Shown here piece after piece: positions 9,222 through 18,868 of a stretch of DNA of 64,000 nt. The DNA is from Parafrankia discariae. GTDB taxonomy: Bacteria > Actinomycetota > Actinomycetes > Frankiales > Frankiaceae. The stretch is taken from the NCBI RefSeq assembly GCF_000373365.1, contig NZ_KB891102.1, forward strand, positions 79,632 to 143,631, read 5' to 3'. The notes under the pieces were generated by a model. The model had not been told where the DNA came from. It saw only the letters and a program-made list of their open reading frames with translations, and searched no databases. Numbering within the stretch: position 1 is the first letter of the stretch; every line of letters starts with the position of its first letter. Position numbers and translations under genes: made by a program.

Positions 9222-10001
9222 TCAGAACGGCGGCCAGGGAATGGCCGGCCAGTCCCCGGAGGGCAACGGGAAACGGCCCTCGGCGAGGAGCCGGTCGACC
9301 CGGGCTCCCAGTGCCCGTAGCTCGGCCGTGGTCAGCAGCGGCTCCAGCCGCTCCCCCAGATCACCGCCCAGCGCGTCGCGCAGCTCCCGCAGAAGCGTGG
9401 TCTCCGCCGCGTCCAGCCGCTGCCCCCGCCAGGTCCACAGCAGGGTGCGCAGCTTGTCGTCCGTGTGGAACGTCACGCCGTGGTCGATGCCGTGCACCCG
9501 CCCGGACGGCGCCGGGAGCAGGTGCCCGCCCTTGCGGTCGGCGTTGTTGATGACGGCGTCGAACAACGCGATGCGCCGCAGCTGTGGGTCGTCCGACCGG
9601 GCGAGCGCCACGAGGTCGACGGTCACGTCGACGTCGATCCAGAGCTGGACCATCCCCGCGCCGAAGGGGCCGTCGCGCATGACGGTCGGCGGGACGATGC
9701 CCGGGTCCATCGCCTCGGCGACCTCGTAGGCAGCCAGCTCACGGGCCGCCAGCGTCCCGTCCGGGAAGTCCCAGAGGGCCCGCTCGCCGCGCACCGGCTT
9801 GTACACGCACCGCCCGCTGACCTCGTCGGCCCGGATCTCGCACAGCAGCGTGGCGTTGCTGGCGTCGACCAGCCGACCGGTGATCTCCAGCTCTCCGGCA
9901 CGCAGGAGCGACAGGGCCTCGGCGACCTCCAGCCCGCCGCTGTCGAGCGGGTCCAGGGGCACGCGCCGGCCATGGTCGGGCCCAGCCGCGGAGACGCTCA
10001 C
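9222..10001 (-). CDS. SCO1664-family protein (PI3/PI4-kinase-like fold)
   Basis: This 259-residue actinobacterial protein of unknown function belongs to a family with a phosphatidylinositol-kinase-like core. Readable elements are a Lys in GRCVYKPVRGERALWDFP, the hydrophobic VQLWIDVDVTVDLVAL, and the catalytic-loop-like ALFDAVINNADRKGGHLL followed by GIDHGVTFH, where Asp would bind metal. These resemble HxDxxxxN and DH(G) motifs of the HipA/PI-kinase clan. GTG 10001 overlaps the TGA of the upstream gene by 4 bases, a sign of translational coupling. The linkage to mshC and to a histidine phosphatase-like gene is conserved in Streptomyces (SCO1663-SCO1665), so a role near mycothiol or inositol chemistry is a reasonable guess only. 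Confidence 0.85.
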   Translation of the reverse strand: MSVSAAGPDHGRRVPLDPLDSGGLEVAEALSLLRAGELEITGRLVDASNATLLCEIRADEVSGRCVYKPVRGERALWDFPDGTLAARELAAYEVAEAMDPGIVPPTVMRDGPFGAGMVQLWIDVDVTVDLVALARSDDPQLRRIALFDAVINNADRKGGHLLPAPSGRVHGIDHGVTFHTDDKLRTLLWTWRGQRLDAAETTLLRELRDALGGDLGERLEPLLTTAELRALGARVDRLLAEGRFPLPSGDWPAIPWPPF

Positions 10002-10822
10002 GGTTCCAGTCTGGACGTCCGCGGGGCCACCGGGGAGGTGGCCCCGCCCGATCCGGCCCCGCCCGTCCCGGGACCGGGGGCCGGCCTGCCGCCGTCCGCG
10101 GCCGGTTCGGCGCCGGCGCCGCCGCCCACGACCTCGTCCTCGCGGGGAGGGGCGCCCGCGCCGTCCGCCGCCGGCGGGGCGGGCAGCAGGTCGGCGACCG
10201 AGCCGCCGACGTCGTTGACGCGCCGGACGAACGGCCGGTGGTCGCCGTAACGGACGACCGTCAGCGAGCACGGGTCGACGGTGATCCGGTGGTACATGTC
10301 GAGGTGCATGCCGAGGGCGTCGGCGAGCACGGTCCGGATCACGTCACCGTGCGAGCACAGCAGCCAGGTCGCGTCCGGGCCGAGGCGCTCGTTCCACTCA
10401 CGCACCGCGGTGACGCCGCGGGACTGGGTGTCGCGCAGCGCCTCCCCGCCGGGGAACGTCACCGCGCTCGGCTGGGCCTGCACCACCTTCCACAGCGGCT
10501 CCTTCGCCAGGGTCGCGAGCTCCTGCCCGGTCCAGTCGCCGTAGTGGCACTCCCCGATCCGCTCGTCGGTGTCGATCCTCTGCACGCCGGCGGGCGCGGA
10601 CGGGCCCTCCGGACGGCTCCGGGCGATCGCCGCGGCCGTCTGCTGGCAGCGGTCGAGCGGGCTGGACACGATCGCGGCGAGCGGGATCCCGGCGAGCCGC
10701 GCGGCCAGCGCCTCGGCCTGACCGCGGCCCCGCTCGTCGAGCCCGACGCCCGGGGTCCACCCGAGCAGGATCTTGCCGGTGACCGCGGTGAGGCCGTGCC
10801 GGACCAGCAGGACGGTGGTCAA
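9998..10822 (-). CDS. MSMEG_4193-family histidine phosphatase/phosphomutase
   Basis: The protein starts LTTVLLVRHGLTAVTGKILLG, in which RHG is the catalytic histidine motif of the phosphoglycerate-mutase superfamily. SSPLDRCQQTAAAI carries the second Arg, GECHYGDWTGQEL the Glu, and LLCSHGDVIRTVLADALG the second catalytic His. The usual actinobacterial family length is about 230, and here a Gly/Pro/Ala-rich tail of some 50 residues is added. I place the start at TTG 10822 because AAGGGAAGG lies 7 bases upstream and the catalytic strand begins at once. It is the first gene of an operon with the SCO1664-like gene, mshC and the DivIVA-like gene. The substrate is unknown. Confidence 0.87.
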   Translation of the reverse strand: MTTVLLVRHGLTAVTGKILLGWTPGVGLDERGRGQAEALAARLAGIPLAAIVSSPLDRCQQTAAAIARSRPEGPSAPAGVQRIDTDERIGECHYGDWTGQELATLAKEPLWKVVQAQPSAVTFPGGEALRDTQSRGVTAVREWNERLGPDATWLLCSHGDVIRTVLADALGMHLDMYHRITVDPCSLTVVRYGDHRPFVRRVNDVGGSVADLLPAPPAADGAGAPPREDEVVGGGAGAEPAADGGRPAPGPGTGGAGSGGATSPVAPRTSRLEP

Positions 10823-11009
10823 CTTCGGACCTTCCCTTCGTGGTGCGGCGGCAGGCCGGCCCGCGGATGCGTACCACCGCGCTACGGCGCGTACCACCAG
10901 GCGACACCAACCGGCCCGCAAGTGGGGTGCCGGGCACGCGCGGCCCGGTCGGCTCGGCTGGGACAGGCCCGCTGACCTGGCCGAACGCCTGGATTCGATC
11001 GTTCGGCCG

Positions 11010-11041
11010 TTGACACCGAAATACGCGATCGGACTACCTAC
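11010..11041 (+). promoter_or_regulatory. Possible promoter for the RecD-like helicase
   Basis: A perfect TTGACA hexamer lies at 11010-11015. The best -10 candidates (CTACCT or TACCTA) follow after 18-19 bases, near 11034-11040, and the ATG is at 11113. The spacing is slightly long, so this is a weak call. Confidence 0.35.
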
Positions 11042-11112
11042 GGACCACCCGCTCCACCACGCTACCGAGCGGGCGGGCTCGGGGCGGCAGCCGGCGTCGT
11101 TACGCTTCCGCC

Positions 11113-13398
11113 ATGCCCGAAGACGCCGCCGACTCCCCGTTTCCGACCGCCGCCGCGGTCGAGGACCGCGCCGCCGGCTCGCCGGCGGCCCCGGGTCCGG
11201 ATCCGGTCCCGGACGACGCCGTCGTCTTCAAGGCCTTCTGCGCCGCCGGCCTGTGGCCGGGCCTGGGCCGGACGACAGCCGGCCGGCTGGAGGAGGCCGG
11301 CGTCGAACGGCGCGAGCACGTCGACCTGCATCGGCTGTCCTCGGTGCCGGGTGTCTCCGGGCCGCGGGCCCGCCGGCTGCTCGACACGTTCCGCGCGGCG
11401 GAACCCACCTACGCCGCGGTGGAGATGCTGGTCGCGGCGCGGCTGCCGGCGCGACTGGCCCGGGGCCTGGCCGACGCGCTCGGTCCCGCCGCGGCCAAGG
11501 CGCTGCGCGCGGACCCGTGGTCGCTGCTCGAGGGAGGCGAGGCCGAGCTCGGGGACGCCGACCGTTTCGCCCGCCACCTCGGGCTGGGCCGGGCGGACCC
11601 TCGCCGCGGCCCGGCGGTCCTCCTGCACCTGCTCGGGCGGGCGGCGAGCCGGGCCGGCGACACCGCCGCCCCGGTGGCCGAGGTCGCCCGGGCCGCCGTC
11701 CGTGAGGGGGTCACCGAACCGCTCGACGCGCTGTCCGCCGCGCTCGACTCCGGCCGGCTGATCCAGGTCGACGACCGCCTCGCCCTCGAGCGGTACGCGA
11801 TGGCCGAGCAGGCGATCTCGGACGGGGTGGAGCGGCTGCTCGCGACCGCCGAGCCGTTCCGGCCGGAGGAGGCCGGCGGGCGGCGGGCCCGGCGACGCCC
11901 CGGCGGGCCGGGCGACCACCGCCCGACGGTCGACGCGCCGCCGGCACCGACCTCGATGTTCGACGACGACACGACGGATGACGACGACGGTCCGGGCGAC
12001 CACGCGCCGGACGACGGGACACCCGACGACGGCGCGACCATGGGCTCCGACAGTGGCGAACCGGGCGCGGCGGCCGACCACGCGGTGGCCGGGTTGGACG
12101 AGGTCCAGCTCCGGGCCGCCCGCACCGCGCTGGAGGTCGGCGTGAGCGTGCTGACGGGTGGTCCCGGGACGGGCAAGAGCCGTACCGTGGCCGCGGTCGT
12201 CCGGCTCGCCGAGGCCGCCGGCGTCGAGGTGGCGCTCGCCGCGCCGACCGGCCGGGCGGCGAAACGGCTCGAGGAGCTGTGCGGCGCGCCGGCCAGCACC
12301 CTGCACCGGCTGCTCGGGGCGCAGGGTCGCGGCGGCGGGTTCGCCCGCGACGAGCACAACCCCATCGAGGCCGATCTGGTCGTCGTCGACGAGACGTCCA
12401 TGCTCGACGCCGAGCTGGCCGCCGCCCTGCTGGACGCCTGCGCCGACGGCACCCACCTGCTCCTCGTCGGCGACCCCGCGCAGCTGCCCAGCATCGGGCC
12501 GGGTCAGGTCCTGGCCGACCTGCTGGAGGCGGAGGTCACACCGATCACCGAGCTGACCCGGCTCTACCGGCAGGCCGACGGCGGCGCGATCGCCACGATG
12601 GCCGCGGCGGTCCGCCGCGGCGAGCTGCCGCCGCCCGGCCCGGGCCGCGAGGTCGTCGTCGTGGCCGCGCGTTCCTCCGGCGAGGCCGCGCACCGCGTCG
12701 TCCAGCTCGTCACCGACTCGATTCCGCGGGCCCTGGGCATACCCACCGAGGACGTGCAGGTGGTGACCCCCGTGCACGGGGGGCCGGCCGGCACCGGCGC
12801 GCTCAACACGGCGCTGAAGAACGCGCTCAACCCGGGTCGCGGCGAGGTCTCCGGCTTCGACGTCGGCGATCGGGTGGTGGCGACCGCGAACCACCTCGAC
12901 GTGGGGTTCGCCAACGGGGAGATCGGCGTGGTCGTCGCGCTCGGCGAACGGGGTGGCCTGCGGGTCGCCTTTCCCGGCGGGGAGCTGGACGTCCCCTCGC
13001 ACGGTGTGGTGGACCTGCGCCACGGGTGGGCCGTCACGGTGCACCGCGCCCAGGGCAGCGAGTGGGCCGCCGTGGTCGGCGTCTTCCCACCGGAGGCCGG
13101 CCGGATGCTGACCCGGCCACTGATCTACACGGCGATGACCCGGGCCCGCAGCCACCTGTCGGTCGTGTCGGTGAACGGCCCGGCGCTGCGGGCGGCGGTA
13201 CGCGACGCGGGTGGCCGGCGGCGGGCGACCCTGCTCCCGGCATTGCTGACCGGCGAGTCCGCGGAGCCCTTCGGGTCGATGGACGACGTGGGCGACCCCG
13301 ACCACCAGCCGGGCGCGGGCGGCTTCGGCGCCGCCCTCGCCGCCGGCACCGGGGCGGCCGGGCTCGCGCCGGCCGCGAAGGAGCCGGTCGGACCATGA
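11113..13398 (+). CDS. RecD-like superfamily 1B DNA helicase, no N-terminal OB domain
   Basis: This 761-residue helicase resembles RecD2. It has a helix-hairpin-helix-rich front (about residues 35-250) that lacks the ITYxNEETGY OB-type domain seen in the paralog at 48.3-50.5 kb. An acidic Asp-rich linker with DDDTTDDDD (about 275-320) follows. The helicase core has Walker A LTGGPGTGKSRT, Walker B VVVDETSMLDAEL, motif III VGDPAQLPSIGPGQVL and the C-terminal motif VTVHRAQGSEW. It should translocate 5' to 3' on single-stranded DNA like other RecD enzymes. No RecB or RecC subunit is adjacent. ATG 11113 has no clear ribosome binding site, so it could be leaderless or start elsewhere nearby. Confidence 0.87.
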   Translation: MPEDAADSPFPTAAAVEDRAAGSPAAPGPDPVPDDAVVFKAFCAAGLWPGLGRTTAGRLEEAGVERREHVDLHRLSSVPGVSGPRARRLLDTFRAAEPTYAAVEMLVAARLPARLARGLADALGPAAAKALRADPWSLLEGGEAELGDADRFARHLGLGRADPRRGPAVLLHLLGRAASRAGDTAAPVAEVARAAVREGVTEPLDALSAALDSGRLIQVDDRLALERYAMAEQAISDGVERLLATAEPFRPEEAGGRRARRRPGGPGDHRPTVDAPPAPTSMFDDDTTDDDDGPGDHAPDDGTPDDGATMGSDSGEPGAAADHAVAGLDEVQLRAARTALEVGVSVLTGGPGTGKSRTVAAVVRLAEAAGVEVALAAPTGRAAKRLEELCGAPASTLHRLLGAQGRGGGFARDEHNPIEADLVVVDETSMLDAELAAALLDACADGTHLLLVGDPAQLPSIGPGQVLADLLEAEVTPITELTRLYRQADGGAIATMAAAVRRGELPPPGPGREVVVVAARSSGEAAHRVVQLVTDSIPRALGIPTEDVQVVTPVHGGPAGTGALNTALKNALNPGRGEVSGFDVGDRVVATANHLDVGFANGEIGVVVALGERGGLRVAFPGGELDVPSHGVVDLRHGWAVTVHRAQGSEWAAVVGVFPPEAGRMLTRPLIYTAMTRARSHLSVVSVNGPALRAAVRDAGGRRRATLLPALLTGESAEPFGSMDDVGDPDHQPGAGGFGAALAAGTGAAGLAPAAKEPVGP

Positions 13399-13443
13399 CC
13401 CCCTTGACAACCCGCACACGACAGCACGGCAAGATCGTGCGTC

Positions 13444-15375
13444 GTGCGAATGGGTAGCGTGCGGATGGTGAGCGCAGACGACCTGCCGACCGGCCAGGTC
13501 ACGGGCACTGCCGCGGAGCCGGCGGCCGGGAGGCCGGCGGCCCCGGCGGTGGCCCCTCGGCCCCGGTCGGCGCCGGACCCGGCGGGCGACCGCGCGGTGC
13601 TGACCGGCCGGCCCCCGCGCGCCGAGCCGCCGGTGGGCGCCGAGCCGGCCGTCGAGGGCCCACCGGACACCGGAACCCCGCCGGACGCGGAGACCCCTGT
13701 CACGGAGACTCCTGTCGCGGAGGCTGAGCCGGGTGACCGGACCGGGCCCGCCCAGCGGGCCGACGCTCCGGCGCGGTCCGAGCCGGCGCGGCTGATCGCC
13801 CGGTTCCGCCAGGCTCGGGACTGGACGATCGCGGCCTCATACCAGTTCTTCCTGGCCGGGACCGTGCTGGCCGTCGCCGCCGGCGCCGTGCTCCGGTTCG
13901 CCACCCCGAGCCATCTGTGGCTCGACGAGTCACTCACCGTCGGCATCGCGTCCCGGCCGGTGCCGGACCTGCTGCAGGCACTGCGCCACGACGGGTCACC
14001 CCCGCTCTACTACCTGCTCCTGCACGTCTGGATCACGCTGTTCGGCGACGGGGACATCGCCGTCCGGGCGCTGTCGGGTGTGCTCTCCCTCGCCACGCTC
14101 CCGCTGGCCTGGCTCGCCGGGCGGTACGTCGGCCGGGCGGCGACCGCTCTCGGCAACGGCGGGCCGTCGGCCGAGCGGCGGGTCGGGCTCGCCGCCCTCC
14201 TGCTGTTCGCCTGCTCGCCGTACGCGATCCGCTACGGCAGCGAGACGCGGATGTACTCGCTGGTCGTCCTGCTCGTGCTGGTGTTCGGCTTCGCCGCCGT
14301 CCGGGCGCTGAACCGGCCGGACCTGCCGCGGCTCGCCGCGCTGACGCTGGCGACGGCCGCGCTGGTCTACACCCACTACTGGACGTTCCTGGTGGTGTTC
14401 ACCGTGGCGGCGTTCCTGCTCCTGCAGGCGCGGCGGCGGGAGCACTACCGTCGACCGGCGCTGCGGGCGTTCGCCGCGATGGCTGCCTCGGCGGTGCTGT
14501 TCGCGCCCTGGATGCCGGTGTTCCTCTTCCAGATGCTGCACACCGGCACCCCGTGGGCGCCCCGGGTGCAGGCCCAGGTCCTGCTCGACACGGTCTTCGA
14601 CTGGGCCGGCCCGCAGTCGACCGGCGCGCTGCTCGGCATCATCCTGCTCGGCGGGGCGCTGATCGGGCTGACGGCCCGTCCGCTCGGCGGGGAACTGCAC
14701 GTCAAGATCTCCGGGCGGGCACCCGGCAGGTACCTCGCCGCGATCTGGCTCGCGCCGCTGGTGCTGGCGTACTTCGTCAACATGTTCGGCGGCAGCGCCT
14801 ACGCGGAGCGGTACACCGGGATCGCGCTGCCCGCCTGCCTGCTGCTCGCCTCGCTGGGGATAGCGCAGCTGCCGGTGCACCGGGCGTTCGTGGCGGTGGT
14901 CGTGATCGCCTCGATCAGCGGTCTGCTCGGCGGGTACCAGCTCGCCCGGACGGAGCGGACCCAGGCCAGTGAGATCGCCAACCGGATCGCCGACCTCGCC
15001 CGGCCGGGGGACGTGGTCGCCTACTGCCCCGACCAGCTCGGCCCGGCCGTGCACCGGGCGATCCAGCGCCGGGGCGGCATCGACGTCCGGGAGATCGTCT
15101 ACGCCGACGAGGCCGGGCCGGCGCTGGTCGACTGGGTCGACTACGCCGACCGGATGAAACGGGCGAACGGCGCGGCCTTCGCGGTCGAGGTCAACGATCT
15201 GGCCGGGCCCGATCACGCCGTCCTGCTCGTCCGCGCGGACGGGTACCGCTTCCTGGAGGGCGCGTGCGCGGTGCTCTCCGACCAGCTGGCGTCCCTGCGG
15301 GACCGGGCGTTGCAGGTCGAGAAGCGCGACCTCTACGAGGGTGCCTCGCTCGAACGGTTCTCCACCCTGCGCTGA
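13444..15375 (+). CDS. GT39-like membrane glycosyltransferase (mannosyltransferase family), copy 1
   Basis: The product is a 643-residue polytopic protein. A Pro/Ala/Glu-rich cytoplasmic N-terminus (about 115 residues) precedes the first helix. The conserved LWLDESLTVGIASRPV then supplies the Asp-Glu pair typical of GT-C enzymes of the ArnT/GT39 group, followed by HDGSPPLYYLLLHVWITLFG. Eight or more further helices follow, and a soluble C-terminal part starts near residue 500. Such enzymes transfer a sugar from a polyprenyl-phosphate donor on the outer membrane face. GTG 13444 is used; ATG 13450 and 13465 are equally possible and none has a clear ribosome binding site. It is clearly paralogous to the gene at 19074 and overlaps the converging GT87-like gene by 43 bases. 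Confidence 0.87.
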   Translation: MRMGSVRMVSADDLPTGQVTGTAAEPAAGRPAAPAVAPRPRSAPDPAGDRAVLTGRPPRAEPPVGAEPAVEGPPDTGTPPDAETPVTETPVAEAEPGDRTGPAQRADAPARSEPARLIARFRQARDWTIAASYQFFLAGTVLAVAAGAVLRFATPSHLWLDESLTVGIASRPVPDLLQALRHDGSPPLYYLLLHVWITLFGDGDIAVRALSGVLSLATLPLAWLAGRYVGRAATALGNGGPSAERRVGLAALLLFACSPYAIRYGSETRMYSLVVLLVLVFGFAAVRALNRPDLPRLAALTLATAALVYTHYWTFLVVFTVAAFLLLQARRREHYRRPALRAFAAMAASAVLFAPWMPVFLFQMLHTGTPWAPRVQAQVLLDTVFDWAGPQSTGALLGIILLGGALIGLTARPLGGELHVKISGRAPGRYLAAIWLAPLVLAYFVNMFGGSAYAERYTGIALPACLLLASLGIAQLPVHRAFVAVVVIASISGLLGGYQLARTERTQASEIANRIADLARPGDVVAYCPDQLGPAVHRAIQRRGGIDVREIVYADEAGPALVDWVDYADRMKRANGAAFAVEVNDLAGPDHAVLLVRADGYRFLEGACAVLSDQLASLRDRALQVEKRDLYEGASLERFSTLR

Positions 15376-17015
15376 GGCGGCGCCGCGGTGCGCCGGGGCG
15401 GGGCCGCGGCGCGCCGAGGCGCCGCCCCGCCCGCGGCCACCGCCAGCACCAGCAGTCCCATCGGCAGCGTGTAGTGGTTGAAGAAGGTCTGCTTGTTCAT
15501 CACGTCGAGGGCGAGCAGCACCAGCGCCGATCCCGCGCAGAACCCGGTGGCGCCGCCGCGGGCCCGCCAGGCCAGCAGGTAGGCCGCGCCCAGCACCACG
15601 GCGGTCACGCCGAAGCCCAGGGTGATCCCGAAATGATGGGCCCAGCCGGGGATGGACAGGGAGTGGTCCAGGACCGGGTAGCCGAGGTTGGTGCGCACGG
15701 CGTCGTCGACGAAGTCGCCCGGTGCCGCGACGACCCAGGGCGCCACCACCGCCGCCCCCAGGCCGGCGGCGGCCAGCGCGCGGCGCGGACCGAACGCCGG
15801 CCAGCAGGCCGCGAGCGGGAGCAGCAGGGCCACGTGCTGCTTGCTCGCCAGGGCCAGCGCGAACGCGACGACGGCCGGCGTCGGCCGGCCGGCGGCGACC
15901 GCCCAGACCATCACCGCGAGCAGCGCGACCAGCAGCGGCTCGGTCCAGGACTGCTGCAGCGCGTACATGGACTCCGGGAAGACGACGACGAGCAACGGCA
16001 GCAGACCGGCGGCGGCCACCGCCGCACCGCCGCCGCCATCGTCGACGCCCCCGCCACCGCCGACGCCCCCGGCGCCGTCCCACGCCCGTCCCGGTACCCG
16101 GGCGAGGGTGAGCGCGCGGCCGGCCACGGCCGCCAGGGCGAGGGCGGCCAGCAGCCCGTAGCGGACGTCCCCCAGCACCCACCGGAAGGGCGCGAGCAGC
16201 AGGGACGTCCCCGGCAGGTACGGGTAGACGTCGAACAGCCCGCCGGCGGTGTAGCTGGCCCGATCCGGCCCCCACTGCTGGCGGTACATGTTCGTGCCCC
16301 GGGCCAGCCCGGAGGTGGAGACCTGGAGGAGATGGAACACGTCGATCCGCGGTTGCGGGGCGGCGACGACCGTCGCGACCCCCGCGGCGAGCGCGAGGCC
16401 GAGCACGACCCAGAACACCCGGCCACCCGGCGCCCGGCCGGCCGCGGGCCCGTACGCCCACCGTCCGCCGGACGGCACGGCGCAGCGCAGCAGCGCCAGG
16501 CCGGCGAGCAGGCCGGCGGCGGCGGCGAGCACGTCCGCGGCCGCCGCGGCCGGACCGTGGGCGTAGTAACGCGGGTGCCGCAGGATCGGCCCGGCGGCGA
16601 CCACGATCCCGCACGACGCGCAGGCCAGCCGAACACCCGCGGCCCGCGACGGAAGTCCCCGCGGCCGGCCGCGGCCGACCCGGACCCGCGGGCCACCCCA
16701 GCCACCTCCACCCCAGCCACCTCGGCCGGCCCGACCGATCGGCACCGCGACGGCGAGGGCCACCGCGAGGCAGCCCAGGAGCACCATGACCAGGGCGAGC
16801 GGGCTGTACCGGCCGTCGGAGAGGCTGATCCCCACGGCGACCCCACACCAGCCCAGCAGGAGCGCCACCGCCTCCGGTCGGGCCCCCGCCACCCCCGCGG
16901 CACGACCCGCCAGCGGGACCGGCGCCGCCCCGGCGGTCCCCCGGGGAGGGTGGTCACTCGGGCCGCCCGGCCCGGCCGACTTCGGCTCCGGGGAGTCGGG
17001 TAGGGCGCAGGACAT
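15333..17015 (-). CDS. GT87/DUF2029-like polytopic glycosyltransferase
   Basis: This 560-residue integral membrane protein has about ten hydrophobic segments. The region RIDVFHLLQVSTSGLARGTN, with a following YPYLPGTSLLLAPFRWVLGD, resembles the extracytoplasmic loop of GT87/GT-C mannosyl- and arabinosyltransferases (polyprenyl-phosphate sugar donors). A second recognisable piece is QQSWTEPLLVALLAVMVWA with ASKQHVALLLPLA. Two Gly-rich cytoplasmic loops are low complexity. ATG 17015 is chosen because hydrophobic sequence begins about 50 residues later; the upstream open frame looks non-coding. Its 3' end overlaps the convergent GT39-like gene. It is divergent from the FAD oxidoreductase, and the intervening 300 bases hold no other gene. 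Confidence 0.8.
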   Translation of the reverse strand: MSCALPDSPEPKSAGPGGPSDHPPRGTAGAAPVPLAGRAAGVAGARPEAVALLLGWCGVAVGISLSDGRYSPLALVMVLLGCLAVALAVAVPIGRAGRGGWGGGGWGGPRVRVGRGRPRGLPSRAAGVRLACASCGIVVAAGPILRHPRYYAHGPAAAAADVLAAAAGLLAGLALLRCAVPSGGRWAYGPAAGRAPGGRVFWVVLGLALAAGVATVVAAPQPRIDVFHLLQVSTSGLARGTNMYRQQWGPDRASYTAGGLFDVYPYLPGTSLLLAPFRWVLGDVRYGLLAALALAAVAGRALTLARVPGRAWDGAGGVGGGGGVDDGGGGAAVAAAGLLPLLVVVFPESMYALQQSWTEPLLVALLAVMVWAVAAGRPTPAVVAFALALASKQHVALLLPLAACWPAFGPRRALAAAGLGAAVVAPWVVAAPGDFVDDAVRTNLGYPVLDHSLSIPGWAHHFGITLGFGVTAVVLGAAYLLAWRARGGATGFCAGSALVLLALDVMNKQTFFNHYTLPMGLLVLAVAAGGAAPRRAAAPPRRTAAPPQRRVENRSSEAPS

Positions 17016-17315
17016 GCCCGCACGATGCCAGAGCAGCCGTCCCACCGGCCCGTGCGGACCCCGTCGGCGGCCGGGTGGGCGACAACGGGCCACATACGGA
17101 CACGGTGACGCCGGGCCATACGCCGCCCCCGGCGCGGCGTCCGCGCCGGGGGGCCCGGTGAGGCGACGGTAACTGTCATGCGAGACTGCCCCCCGAGGCC
17201 GGATGCGAAGGTTCCGGCACCGGGAGGGGTCCTGCCAGTCGCGGGCGCGAAATCTCGCCGCGCGCACACCCCCCTACAGACCACGGACGTTGTCGTTGAG
17301 GAGAGGTCCGGCACA

Positions 17316-18800
17316 GTGACCGAAAAGCCAGAGGTAGTCGTCATCGGAGCCGGGCCGGCCGGTCTCTCCGCCGGCTGGGAGCTGATGAAGCGGGAGATCC
17401 CCGTGACGATTATCGAGGGTGACTCGGTGGTCGGCGGAATCAGCCGTACGGCCCAGCGGGACGGATGGCGTTTCGACATCGGGGGCCACCGTTTCTTCAC
17501 CAAGGTCCCCGAGGTCGAGAAGCTGTGGCACGAGATCCTGCCGGATGAGGACTTCCTGCTCCGGCCGCGGTCGAGCCGCATCTACTACAACGGCAAGTTC
17601 TTCGACTACCCGCTGAAGGCCGGTAACGCGCTGGGCGGGCTCGGTGTCGCCGAGGCGGCCCGGTGCATCGGCTCGTACGCGCTGGCGAAGCTGCGCCCGC
17701 CGAAGGACCAGTCGAACTACGAGAACTGGCTGGTCGCCCGTTTCGGCTGGCGGCTCTACCGCACCTTCTTCAAGACCTACACCGAGAAGCTCTGGGGTGT
17801 GAAGGTCAGCGACATGCCGTCCGACTGGGCGGCCCAGCGCATCAAGAGCCTCTCGCTGATGAACGCCATCACCAACGCGGTGCTGCCCAAGCGCAACCAG
17901 ACCGACATCACCTCTCTCATCGAGGAGTTCCAGTACCCGAAGTTCGGGCCGGGAATGATGTGGGAGACGGCGGCGGACAAGATCGTCAAGCAGGGCGGCC
18001 GGATCGTCTTCGAGGAGAAGGTCCGCAAGATCCACCACGAGAACGGCCGCGCGACCGGTGTCACGACAGTGGTCACCGGCGGCTACGGGCCGGGCGCCGG
18101 CGCGCCGGAGTCGTCCCGGGACGACCTCGGCACCGAGTACCAGTACACCGGCGACCACTTCATCTCCTCGATGTCGTTCTCGTCGCTGGTGCGCGTGATG
18201 GACCCGCCGGTTCCGCCGCGCGTCCTGGCCGCCGCGAACGCCCTGAAGTACCGCGACTTCCTCACCGTCGCGCTGGTCGTCCCCGAATCGGCCGGATTCC
18301 CGGACAACTGGATCTACATCCACGCGCCGGACGTCAAGGTCGGCCGGATCCAGAACTTCGCCTCCTGGTCGCCGTTCCTGGTCAAGGACGGCCGGACCTG
18401 TCTCGGCCTGGAGTACTTCGTCTTCGAGGGCGACGAGATGTGGAACTCCTCGGACGAGGAGCTGATCGCGCTCGGCACCAAGGAGCTCGCCAAGCTGGGC
18501 CTCGTCCAGGCGGACCAGGTCGAGCAGGGCTATGTCGTGCGGATGCCCAAGGCATACCCGTACTACGACATGGATTACAAGAAGAACGTCGACATCATCC
18601 GCGGCTGGCTCGAGGACTACGCTCCCAACGTCCACCCGGTCGGCCGTAACGGAATGCACCGCTACAACAACCAGGACCACTCCATGCTCACCGCGATGCT
18701 CACCGTCGAGAACATCATCGACGGGAAGAGCCACGACGTGTGGGAGGTCAACGTCGAGGAGGACTACCACGAGGAGGTCTCCTCCCCGGGCCGGTCGTAG
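17316..18800 (+). CDS. NAD(P)/FAD-dependent oxidoreductase (UDP-galactopyranose mutase/HemY-like)
   Basis: The product is a 494-residue flavoprotein. The dinucleotide fold VVVIGAGPAGLSAGWEL is at residues 7-23, followed by the GGISRT segment and DIGGHRFFTK, a signature of the amine oxidase/UDP-galactopyranose mutase-like group used in polysaccharide synthesis. A C-terminal YDMDYKKNVDIIRGWL and NQDHSMLTAMLTVENI end the FAD-binding part. GTG 17316 has GAGGAGAGG 9 bases upstream, so the longer in-frame opening from 17178 is not used. It sits between the membrane glycosyltransferases, which supports a role in making an envelope glycan or its lipid-linked sugar donor; the exact reaction is not evident. 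Confidence 0.88.
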   Translation: MTEKPEVVVIGAGPAGLSAGWELMKREIPVTIIEGDSVVGGISRTAQRDGWRFDIGGHRFFTKVPEVEKLWHEILPDEDFLLRPRSSRIYYNGKFFDYPLKAGNALGGLGVAEAARCIGSYALAKLRPPKDQSNYENWLVARFGWRLYRTFFKTYTEKLWGVKVSDMPSDWAAQRIKSLSLMNAITNAVLPKRNQTDITSLIEEFQYPKFGPGMMWETAADKIVKQGGRIVFEEKVRKIHHENGRATGVTTVVTGGYGPGAGAPESSRDDLGTEYQYTGDHFISSMSFSSLVRVMDPPVPPRVLAAANALKYRDFLTVALVVPESAGFPDNWIYIHAPDVKVGRIQNFASWSPFLVKDGRTCLGLEYFVFEGDEMWNSSDEELIALGTKELAKLGLVQADQVEQGYVVRMPKAYPYYDMDYKKNVDIIRGWLEDYAPNVHPVGRNGMHRYNNQDHSMLTAMLTVENIIDGKSHDVWEVNVEEDYHEEVSSPGRS

Positions 18801-18835
18801 CGGCGGGCCGGCCTCCCCGGGCCGGCCTTCCAGGT

Positions 18836-18868
18836 GGGCGTCGGGCCCGGTCTCCGGCCCTGACGCCC
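18836..18868 (+). terminator. Probable terminator after the FAD oxidoreductase
   Basis: GGGCGTC (18836-18842) pairs with GACGCCC (18862-18868), and the stem continues with GGCC/GGCC after a one-sided bulge. It lies 36 bases beyond the stop codon. No T-tract follows. Confidence 0.45.

Noticed and set aside
13404-13409. TTGACA hexamer as promoter of the first GT39-like gene
   Set aside because: No -10 element lies at a suitable distance, so I could not support it as a feature.
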